Assembly: GCF_033568475.1 (NCBI RefSeq)
Contig: NC_133121.1
Coordinates: forward strand, 4,588,001-4,652,000
Origin: Henckelia pumila
Lineage: Eukaryota > Streptophyta > Magnoliopsida > Lamiales > Gesneriaceae
DNA: 64,000 bases
Direction of reading: 5' to 3'
The notes under the pieces were generated by a model. That model had not been told where the DNA came from, searched no databases, and was given only the letters and a program-made list of their open reading frames with translations. This document shows positions 50,301 to 59,521 of this stretch, piece by piece. Position 1 is the stretch's first letter. Each line of letters starts with the position of its first letter. The position numbers and the translations under genes are program-made.

Positions 50301-51110
50301 TCTTTCATAAGATCTGAGAGCTTTAACTTAGAGGCTTTGTCGGTTTTTAAAAAACTTTGGGAGAAAAGTACCTGAAGAGCTTTTGTTCGACGTTCACCAC
50401 ATGTTGGCTGTTGGAACACTGCTGATTTTCCATCAGATCGTCTGAATGTCTCCTGAAAGGCAAAGTTGTAGACGTTAAAACTCCATTTTTCTTTTCGTGA
50501 TCCATAAGTATACTATGATTGGAACTAATATAACATGATCAGATCTGATAATCTTGCAATACAGTGTTTACTCACTACTAGGGACATATACTTATCGTCG
50601 AATTCAAATCTATGAAGCCTAATTTAACAAATAATTAAAATACGCAAGACGGTATAAATCTCGTGCTAAGCTGAAACTTGAAAGTACTGTTACCAACCGG
50701 AGCCATCCAGCGACAAACATCACAATTGATACATGTGTCATCTGCAACCAATTTTAACAGAACGTCATGTTGGAGATTATAGAAATCAAATACTACAACA
50801 AATTACACTGTGATTGAGATAAAATATTGATCATTCGGTGAACTGTGATTTCAATTTGCATGGCATTCGACGCAAAACTGATAAATTTCGTACCGACGAA
50901 GAAATCTCCATCGACGTTCTGTGGGCGCCTGATTTTGATTCTCTTCGAATCAGCTGGAGCCGCAGTAGAAGAAGAAGCTCTAATAGGCGCTGCTCTGTAT
51001 CTTAACTTGAAGTTCGAGCAGTGAATTTTGCTGTCGATTCCGATTGATCGGAAGGTGAAGCAAGTCTTAAGCAGGGGCGTAGCTGCCGCCATTTCCGTCG
51101 CAACCGCCAT
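47333..51110 (-). CDS. Ferredoxin-like plus metallo-beta-lactamase-fold protein, probably chloroplastic
   Basis: Plant metallo-hydrolase/oxidoreductase family protein whose substrate is not known to me. Eleven exons, in mRNA order: 51110-50894, 50741-50698, 50452-50372, 50142-50035, 49262-49171, 49061-48987, 48897-48828, 48448-48347, 48059-47951, 47636-47574, 47421-47333, giving 349 residues. Residues 1 to about 50 look like a transit peptide. Residues 68-125 form a ferredoxin-type segment, CINCDVC (Cys76, 79, 82) with a distal Cys119-Pro, suited to one 4Fe-4S cluster. The lactamase fold follows: [27 protein letters not shown], the metal site THRDDVADH (His205, Asp211, His212), TPGHTEGS (His261), TGDH (Asp280) and PGHGRR (His322). 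The first metal motif is longer than the classic THxHxDH. The intron after 48987 uses a GC donor. Introns 4 and 8 contain MITE-like insertions. Confidence 0.92.
48146..48238. mobile_element. Tiny MITE-like inverted repeat in intron 8 of the metallo-hydrolase gene
   Basis: TAGTGTTTGAGATTGCT near the left end pairs with AGCAATCTCAAGCACTA at the right end, with GCAAAAAG/CTTTTTGG continuing the pairing. It is about 93 bp, wholly inside the intron 48060-48346. No clear target duplication. Confidence 0.6.
49655..49994. mobile_element. MITE in intron 4 of the metallo-hydrolase gene
   Basis: GGAGTGTTTGCAAT at the left end and ATTGCAAACACTCC at the right end are perfect 14-bp inverted repeats. The ~340-bp body is AT-rich and non-coding, and holds AAGTGATT-type motifs on both arms. 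It sits inside the intron 49263-50034. The superfamily is unresolved since the flanks give no clear duplication. Confidence 0.7.
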
Positions 51111-51294
51111 ACTCCAGCGCGATTAGTATAAAGATATAGTTCAGCTTCGTAACGCTGAAAATGAAAGATAATATATCATATTCTTTTTTGGTCCACTTTT
51201 CTATTTCAAGTTTTTTTTTTATTTTGATTTGATTTCCTTCTGGAAGAAAGGTCAATTTAAATAAATTTAATCAAGTGGTAGAGTTGGCTCCAAG
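51111..51294 (-). promoter_or_regulatory. Proximal promoter of the metallo-hydrolase gene
   Basis: Only 184 bp separate the start codon from the hAT-like element at 51295, so the 5' UTR and core promoter must be in this short stretch or inside the element. No motif can be assigned firmly. Confidence 0.35.
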
Positions 51295-52099
51295 CAGGGG
51301 CGGGATCGGGTCGTGCACTCGAAATGCGACGGGTCGATTAGTCCTTTTGACTATTTGAACCCGATTCAAAAACATCGAATACACAACAGTCGAGTATCCG
51401 ATTTTTTCGAGTAAAATCGGATATCCGTAGTCGGATACCAAAAAAAATTTCTACGTTTTTTTTAAGTTAACCTCCCTACGATCTCTTTCAATCAATTAGA
51501 CGTCAATCATAATTATCATTTTAAATTTATTTTACCTATATTTATGCAACTCGGAGAAAAGGAAAACTAATAATTTAAGTAACCTCCCGACAATCCCTTT
51601 CAATCAATTGCAAATCAATCGTATCTATTATTTTAAAATTTAGTTTCTCTCTCCATATTACTGGATAATTTTCTTACGTTTAAGCTTTGTTGGAGACAAA
51701 AACAATAAAAAATATATGTATTAAAGAATATTTTGTAATTCATATCAAATGATTAAATAAATAATTAATTAATTATACACATAAAATATTAAAATCATGA
51801 TTATTTCCAAGCACATTATACTAGGTTGTTTTTCTCTTCATGGAGAGCATCTTTTTCCTGTGTGTAACTGCAAGAAAGGACAATTAATAATTCAATGTCA
51901 CCTTCCCATAATCTCTTTCATCAATTGGAAGTCAATCATTTTGGTCATTTTCAAATTTACAATTAATATTACAAAGCGTTCTTAGCTCCATAGTTATCTT
52001 CGAAAAACATAATTTCTAGGTCGGCACACGACCCGATGGGGATTTACCAGATCGGGTCAAGTTGAGTATCCGATGCCCGAACCCACACGCTCACCCCTA
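51295..52099. mobile_element. hAT-like non-autonomous element related to 703-1350
   Basis: Starts CAGGGGCGGGATCGGGTCG. The complement of its right end is TAGGGGTGAGCGTGTGGGTT. Both match the terminal pattern of the 703-1350 element, and the same TCGGGTA, CCGAACCC and TATCCGA motifs recur inside. It is about 805 bp and non-coding. No target duplication is visible, so one edge may be worn or the element rearranged. Confidence 0.5.
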
Positions 52100-53403
52100 A
52101 TTATAACGGCTCCATCTTCCATCTAATCAAAATGCGTAGAGTTCATATGCCACATATATATTAATTACATTAATATCTTTCAATTATTAACAGGGTGAAT
52201 GAGATCCTAATATATTCAAATCACGCATCCAATGGCTCGTATTTTTACACATAGGCGTAATTAATTATATATTGTTGACGTGACAAATCATGAGACATTA
52301 GATCTATCATTGGGGTAATACTCATGTGCTAGGTTAAACTCAACCTATTAACAGACACTCACATCCATTTAATATCAACACTCATTATTTATGGTCTCAC
52401 TTTCCACTTATTCATCTTTCATCATATGTAATATTAAATAAATTATTTCTTAATTTACTTTATAGATTAATATTATTTTGAAAAAAATATATTTTATTAT
52501 TTTAAAATTAATATAATTTCAATGATATTTAGTATTCTTTGTTATTATTTTAAAAAAATGGTTTTAATAAAATCAATTTCATTTCAATTTTTGTTATAAA
52601 TTTTAAATGAAAGAGTACAACAAAATAAAAGAAAGACATATAACAACATAATTTTTTTTATTTTTCTTCATTAACGGTTATTTCTTAAATTTTTATAATT
52701 TTTTTTTTAAAAAATCTCAATGGTTTTTTATGAAATTATTATTATTTTTTTAACTATCAAATTCAATCGGTTGGCTTATAAAAGTTTTAAAAAATATATG
52801 TATATTGAGTCTCCAACCTTTCCTTCTACACATTTCAATTTTTTTTTTAATTTTGTCCCACCCTCACGCGAATTGCGTGTCATGCACGTGCTAGCTAGCG
52901 GTAGATTCTGGCGCGTGCACCTATACGGAGTACTACGATTTTGTTTTTTGTTTTTTTTAAAAATGAAAATAATGTTTTCATTCGAATGAATTCCGGGTTG
53001 ACGTCGGAATTAATTTGGTTACTCATGTTGATATGTTAATGGATATTAATATTATTTGGTGTTAATAACACCAAATAACATGCCAATGTGGGTGCTATAA
53101 GAGGCGACGGCCATAGGCCCGACCCAGGAAAAGGCCCAAGTTTTTTTAATTATATTTGGTATTAAATTGGTAGTTCACTGAGGAAAAAGAACACATAACA
53201 TAACCAGTCTTAGATAAAAGAGCAGTTTCTCACATATATGTCTATGATCGACCATATTTATAATAATAAAAAATAATACTATTAATATAAAAAAAATTCA
53301 AGTCAGGTCAAAAATGAGATCCATCTTACTAAAATTGACCCGTAAAATCGTTTTATATGAGTTTTTGTATAAACAAAATCGACAAATTTAATATTTTATA
53401 TTT
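52100..53403. other. AT-rich intergenic DNA with a perfect palindrome
   Basis: No gene seen. Contains a perfect 27-bp palindrome at 53052-53078 (TTATTTGGTGTTA, one A, TAACACCAAATAA). The rest is AT-rich with T tracts. Confidence 0.5.
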
Positions 53404-53412
53404 ATAATTGAT

Positions 53413-53715
53413 GAAAAATCTGCAATTTTGGTCTTTTATGTTTGTCACTTTGCGATTTCGGTCTTTTATGTTTTTATATTTCAATTTTAGTCCTACATGT
53501 TTTGATTTTTGGCAATTTCAATCCTTTTTTATTCGAAAATGCTTACGTGACACTATACACGTCAGCTCCACATCAGCATTGCATTGGTGCCACATCATAA
53601 CAAGGACTAAAATTACCAAAAAAATAAAAATAACGGACTAAAACTGAAATCTGAAAATATAGAGGACCAAAATTGCAAAGTGACAAACATACCGGACTAA
53701 AAAAGTAATTTTTTC
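53413..53715. mobile_element. Mutator-like foldback MITE, copy 1
   Basis: ATAATTGAT occurs at 53404-53412 and identically at 53716-53724, a perfect 9-bp target duplication as made by Mutator-like elements. The two arms pair almost throughout: TTTGTCACTTTGCGATTTCG on the left against its near complement GCAAAGTGACAAACATACCG on the right, with further pairing inward. It is 303 bp and non-coding. A second copy is at 55178-55488. Confidence 0.8.
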
Positions 53716-53724
53716 ATAATTGAT

Positions 53725-55177
53725 CAAACTTGATTTCTTCAATTTCAGTTTGAACAGTTTAAACATATCAAGAGATTTTTAGATTTTTGTTGAATTTAGA
53801 GAATTTGAAGAGTGGGAGTTTATTAACTATCTCGAAGAAATTTTGTGCGAGCTTCAACAAATTTTAATTCACGATAAATGTTTGAATTTTATTTTTTTTA
53901 CCCTTTTTTTAATCACAAAAACTTATGTGATACAGTTTCAAGGGTCAATTTTCTGAGACGAATATCTTATCTGACACAACACATGAAAAAAAGTAAATCA
54001 TTTTATGTCAAAATTATTAGTTTTATCTATAATGTGGATCGAATCGAACTCTCTCATTTATAAAGATTCGTGAGACTTACTTTTTTTTTATTTATCATTT
54101 TTAAATGTTGTTTTAGGTTCCTCCTACATTTTTATTTCAATTTTTTTAAACAAAATTAAATAGTATGCTTGTAAAAAATTGAAAATCATAAATAGATGTA
54201 ATCATTAAATTGAAATGTATGGTTTTTTTTTTGAAACCAATTGAAATGTATGGTTAATTCAGTGAAAAATTATATATACTAGCAACTTTGGCACATACGT
54301 TACGTGTGTAACGAAAAAATGTGGCAAACACGTTCGTGTATAACTTAATACATTTCTCGAAATAAATTTAATTTAACGGAATCAAATAAGATAACTAAAA
54401 TATTTAAAACACGTATATATACACATGATCATGTACCTTTTAAAAAAAACGTTGAACTATAAAAGTTTAAAAATACAATCCTAATATATATACAATGTCA
54501 TTGCTGCGTAAAATTTAATGTTATGTATGATATTGGAATTTCTAGTAAAAAAATTTTGTAAAAAAAAAAAAACAAATATATAATTTCACCAAATTCAATC
54601 GTATCGATTAAATGGTTCAATTACAAAATTTTCCCATTAATCTTTGTAGAACTGGATGTTAAGTGACCGCATATAAAAATAAAATGACAAAAAAAATATC
54701 AATAATATATAAATGTCATGTTATTAAGGAATATTTCCATGTTAGTTTTGTAATTATAATTTTATACATACTATCAAGTTAAATCATTTATGAAAATCAA
54801 TAAATACAAATATCAATTATCTGGTGTTGATAAGGACGATTATGACGGGTTGTTATATATATACACCTAAAATAAAGAGCAAATCTATATTATGATCAAA
54901 TAATAAGTGAGTAAATGAAAAACTATTATTCAGCAAAATAATTTAGAAAAAAAACTGATATAAAACCAAATGTATTCTTACAAATTAAATACGCATATAT
55001 TTCCTTCGGACGTCGCTCTTCGATTATTTGAATTTTTTTTTTTTGAACTTCGATGCACTTGCTTTCTCAAAGATGAAAGATTTTGTGTTGTATATCATGA
55101 GACTTATTTGAAAACGCAGCAGGTGTAATTATTCAAATAGTATCAAATATTCACATTAAAATGTGATAAAAAAAATT
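53725..55177. other. AT-rich intergenic DNA; a Helitron-like end
   Basis: No gene seen. At 54283 the sequence TATATACTAGCAACTTTGG, followed by the near-palindromic CACATACGTTACGTGTG, resembles the reversed 3' end of the Helitron-like elements at 37132 and 44774. No 5' end was found for it. Confidence 0.4.
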
Positions 55178-55488
55178 GAAAAAACTGCTAATTTGATCCT
55201 GTATATCACTTTGCGATTTTGGTCATCTATGTTTTCATATTTCAGTTTTAGTCATGCATGTTCCGATTTTTTGCAATTTCGGTCATTTTTATTCGAAAAT
55301 GCTTACGTGACACTGTACACGTCAGCTCCACATTAGCACTAAATTGGTGTCACGTCAGCGCCACGTCGGAAAAAAACTAGAATTGCCAAAAAAAAATAAA
55401 GATAGCAGACTAAAACTAAAATCTGAAAATATAAAGGATTGAAATGGCAAAGTGACAAACATACAGGACCAAAAAAACAATTTTCCCA
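55178..55488. mobile_element. Mutator-like foldback MITE, copy 2
   Basis: Same arms as copy 1: ATCACTTTGCGATTTTGGTC on the left and GCAAAGTGACAAACATACAG on the right, and the shared centre GCTTACGTGACACTGTACAC. Its flanks are A-rich (A8TT left, A9TT right), consistent with a 9-10-bp duplication. It is 311 bp and non-coding. Confidence 0.75.
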
Positions 55489-56874
55489 AAAAAAAATTGT
55501 TAAATGAAGCATGAAACATTATGAAAATCCCCAAGTCATCTAGAAAATTTAAAAACATACTGTTTATTTGGAATTCTTAACAGAGTCATGCTGCCAATAA
55601 TCAAATGAATGGATTTGCCAAGCGGTGGGTTATTCAATATAAATATCACTTGAAGTTTTTGGTTGCATATATTAAAGATATCACATATTCATGAAAATCA
55701 AATCAAATTTAGCAAGAGCCACTGAGAGTAATTACTCGGATTTTTGGATTAACCGGAACGCATATCCATCAAACTCTGAGCATATACCGTACGTGAATAC
55801 AAACCCCATAAATAAATAAACATCAAGCTAAAAATTAAAAGTATTCACGTAAATATCTTAATACACGCTAAATTGGAATTATTTCAAATAATAGATAAAG
55901 TGCTAACATTAAACAGTCGTGGTCATAGATTGTAGAAATAAGTTCAAGATAACTTAATATAACTATAGAATGATAGAAGGAAAAGTATGAAGTTGTTCGG
56001 TGAAAATTGTTGGTTTTGGAATATATTTTGAAGGAGAAGTCAGAGAAGAGTGGTTAACATTTTGAAGGATTTGTGGGTTATGTGGCAGGAGAAAATGATG
56101 GAGAATTGGTTACCATTTTTACTCCACGATTCTCTCAATATCTACAGCAAAATGAATTATAGGGTATTAATTCTGGAGTTTTCAAAATGATTTCACTACA
56201 AATTCGATAAGAAAAATAGGAATTGAGAGAAACAAATAAAAGTTGGGACTGTTTTTGCGTAGAAAACTTGTCCGTGTAAGTTATTTTCTACTAACATCAT
56301 TTATTTGGTCAATATAGATAAGATTAAGGCTCCGTTTGGTTTCAAAAGTCAGGCCAAAAAAGTACTTTTTAAAGTTTTTTTTATTAACAAGGTGTTTGGT
56401 TGACCAAAAAAATGCTTAAATAATCACTTTTTAAGTCAAAATTAGAGCTTTTTTAAAAGCAAAAAATTATAGCTTTTAAAAGCACTTATTTTAAAAAATC
56501 TCTGCAAAATCCAAACGAACTTTTAAGTTTGAATTTATTTTTTGGCCACACCAACACACTGATTCAGTTTTTAAGAAGGTCTCAAACTTAATAAAATAGA
56601 AAGAGAAGAAAGAGATTATTAATAATTAACACGGTTATCATTTATCAAGCATATAAATGAATATTATAATAAAAATAGTAAATAGAAAATATAGATAACG
56701 ATGTGTATATCAGAGGAATCTATAAAAAGGTGATTTTAGAGTTAATGATTGTGTGATGAGGTTTACATAAATTGTGAATTTACGCAAGGAAAAAAAAATC
56801 GTGAGTTCTAAAATTTTTATTTTTATTTTTTTAGCCAGAGTTTTAAAATTTTGATATAACAGTAATGTGATATA
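55489..56874. other. Intergenic DNA with a MITE-like fragment
   Basis: No gene seen. At 56331-56525 GGCTCCGTTTGGTTTCAAAA and, further on, AATCCAAACGAAC are the sort of ends seen in common plant MITEs, but the inverted match is only about 9 bp. Confidence 0.4.
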
Positions 56875-57144
56875 CTTCCTCCGTCTCATTTATTTAGACA
56901 AGATTTTCTTTTTCATTTGTCCCAAATATAGTCTTGTTCCATATTTTGTGTTATATTTCTTATTCTTTTCTTTTACCAATTTATCGTATTAAATTAATAT
57001 CAATGACTACTTGTATAATTATTTTTATTTTATTCTATTAAAATTTTCATTAAATAAAGGTAAAATGAAAAATTATTTTATAAAATTTACTTTTTCAACC
57101 ACTTTCTTAATCTGTGTGAAAACACACATTTGTGACAAAGGAAG
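56875..57144. mobile_element. Stowaway (Tc1/mariner) MITE
   Basis: Begins CTTCCTCCGTCTCATTTAT and ends TGTGACAAAGGAAG, matching the CTCCCTCCGTCCCA inverted ends of plant Stowaway elements. It is flanked on both sides by TA (56873-56874 and 57145-57146). It is 270 bp, AT-rich and non-coding. Confidence 0.8.
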
Positions 57145-57261
57145 TAATAGACAATGAAGTTGAGTTTATGAATTTATTGTTGCGATCACCTAATAGATGT
57201 ATTTTGGCGAGACGTAGAAAATAATTTTTTTTTAAAAATGGTTACTTTTATGATTTTTTTT

Positions 57262-57415
57262 ATTATGTGAGAATTTACATCCGTTAAGTTTCGGTGTATA
57301 TTGGGTAAATCACCAGATTAACGAATAGAAAGTGTTGGTAAGAAAAATCGAACTCGTGGCCATTTGCTAAAAGCTTATATATTCTACCAACTCGAAAACT
57401 TCACTCACCTACTTA
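57262..57415 (-). mobile_element. SINE with a perfect 14-bp target duplication
   Basis: TTATGATTTTTTTT occurs at 57248-57261 and identically at 57416-57429. On the minus strand the 154-bp body has an A-box-like GAGTTGGTAGAATATATAAG and a B-box-like CACGAGTTCGATTTT about 30 bases later, then a tail ending in an A-rich run. This is a tRNA-type SINE of a different family from 37346-37570. Confidence 0.65.
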
Positions 57416-57639
57416 TTATGATTTTTTTTGGGTTAAACATGAACATATGAATTTTTTTGTTAAACATGAACATATCGTCATTATCAAGAGAATTGAGCTA
57501 TTGTCATCTGAAATATGGATATAAAATTTCATACCATTCATAATATATTTTAAATTATTAACTATAAAATAAATTTTGAGAATCTATTTTTTTTTTTCAC
57601 GTTGAATATATTTATGACGAAGGAACCGGAATGCAATGG

Positions 57640-57776
57640 GGTTGAGTATATGCTACCCGCAGGGTAGTGGCCTGCGAGTGGCGTGGCGGCCCATGATTGA
57701 TTAAAATTAGTGGGTCCTATGTGGGACCCACTGATTTTGACCAATCATGAAATTACACATCACCCGCAGGACACTA
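57640..57776. mobile_element. Foldback MITE of the GTGGGYCCCA family
   Basis: CATGATTGATTAAAATTAGT around the centre GGGTCCTATGTGGGACCC pairs with ACTGATTTTGACCAATCATG. Outer arms CTACCCGCAGGGTAGTGG and ATCACCCGCAGGACACTAT also relate. It is the same family as 25929-26062 and abuts the tandem duplication on its right. Confidence 0.7.
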
Positions 57777-58428
57777 TGGATATGGACGAAGGCCCCCATT
57801 TTCACGGGAATTATTGAGCAAAACTCGGTAAGTTTGATCCTACCCCATGGGGTAATACCTATGGGATAGGTGAAACTTTCACATTGGTCCAATCATGTGG
57901 ATCCCACATCAATCATGAGGAAAAATTTCAATCTACTCTATGGGTATTATCCTATGGGACAGATGGATGTATTTTATTTGTTCAAATTATGTGGACCCCA
58001 TATAATTCAGTTGGACCCACATGATTTGAACCAACCACTGATTGCCAACTACCCATGGGGTAGGATCGAAGCTACCCAATCATGTGGGGTCCACATCAAC
58101 CATGCAGTGGATATGGACGAAGGCCCCCATTTTCACGGGAATTATTGAGGAAAACTCGGTAAGTATGATCCTACCCAATGGGGTAATACCCATGGGATAG
58201 GTGAAACTTTTTCATTGGTCCAATCATATGGACCCCACATCAATCATGAGGAAAAATTTCAACTTACCCTATGAGTATTATCCTATGGGACAGATGGATG
58301 TATTTTATTTGTTCAAATCATGTGGGCCTCATATAATTCAGTTGGACCCACATGATTTGAACCAACCACTGATTGTCAACTACCCATGGGGTAGGATCGA
58401 AGCTACCCAATCATGTGGGGTCCACATC
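57777..58428. repeat. 331-bp tandem duplication rich in hairpins
   Basis: GGATATGGACGAAGGCCCCC at 57778 recurs at 58109, and all other landmarks are also displaced by 331 bp. The second copy stops being similar near 58428. The copies look more than 90% identical. Each contains nested inverted repeats, such as TTCAAATTATGTGG against CCACATGATTTGAA, and CCCATGGGG palindromes. The words are shared with the foldback MITEs at 57640 and 25929. Open frames inside (57870-58148, 58201-58434) are by-products of the repeat. Confidence 0.85.
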
Positions 58429-58535
58429 ATTTAGACCAATCACATCTTTCCACCTATCCCATGGGGTAGGACCGAATTTTCCGCAAAACTCTGCAAAAGT
58501 ACGCATTTTTTCTGACTGTACCCAATCATTCAAAT

Positions 58536-59348
58536 CAATGTTTTCAAAATCTAATCCAACCAATTTAATCGGGAATCCAACCAATTCAACCGGTTACAAA
58601 TCCGGTCCAAAACACTCGCAAAACCTTTTTCAACGGTTGAGGCAGTCAGAACAAGTCATGAATCGGTCGAACAGGTTAAAAACCGGTTTTTCAAAAAAAA
58701 AATTTAAGAATTAGTTTTTTTAAAAAAAACATTAATCTTTACTATATTATAATACTTGAGACCTTTATCTTTACTATATTATAATATTTGATACTCTTAT
58801 AAAAACTGTTTTTAGTATGGTGTGAGGACACCAAAATTTCCTTTCAGATTTCCCCTTGATAGCAGCCAAATTTTCACAACAGTTTCTTCCATTTTCTCTT
58901 CAATTGAAAATCTAACTGTTCACTCACATGCATTTTTGGAACACAAAATTTTAATATCATACATTAACAAAATTTTAATATCATACATTATATTACACAC
59001 ACAACTAGTATTAATTATACATTCATGATTATTTAAAATTTGTAATTCGTTAAAATTATTATTTTAGAAAGATTATAGCTATTTTAAATTAATTTATTTA
59101 TTTTTAAAAATTATATAACTATAATTAATATTTTATATATAATTAGTTAGTTTAGTTTTCAAACTATGTAAATATATATTTGTCTATTTATTTACCTCTT
59201 TTAAGTTTTTAAAATTTAAAACATATTATTAATTATATTATATAAACAGTTCTCTGGTCTAATCGTCCGACTAAAACGATCCGATTGGTTGAACTGTTTT
59301 TATAGATAGATCAGTTCAACCATCGATCCTTTACAAAAACATGACTTC
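58536..59348. mobile_element. Degenerate TIR element with AACCGGTT-type motifs
   Basis: The left side has TCAATGTTTTCAAAATC and the complement of the right side TCATGTTTTTGTAAAGGATC. Near both ends there are variants of CCGGTT, GGTTGAAC and AATCGGT. This is the layout of a common non-autonomous plant element whose superfamily I cannot fix. The middle is AT-rich. Confidence 0.4.
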
Positions 59349-59521
59349 AAATTCCTCAAAATTCACACAGGTAAATGTCTCGTTCAATTGCACTTATAAT
59401 TAGGTAAATATCCCAGAGTCTAAGAAAGGCATAAATCTTACAAACCCAAATACCAAATCAAACACAAGAAACACAAAACTGTAAGATCTGGTGTTCTTGC
59501 ATGCCTCTAAAATGATGCTCC

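Noticed and set aside
57777-58428. Regular repeats resembling a CRISPR-like array
   Set aside because: Only two long units, no short repeat/spacer pattern, and the host is a plant nuclear genome.
57870-58434. Two similar open frames of 92 and 77 residues, looking like a tandem gene pair
   Set aside because: They are the two copies of the 331-bp hairpin-rich repeat; the similarity is that of DNA, not of a protein family.
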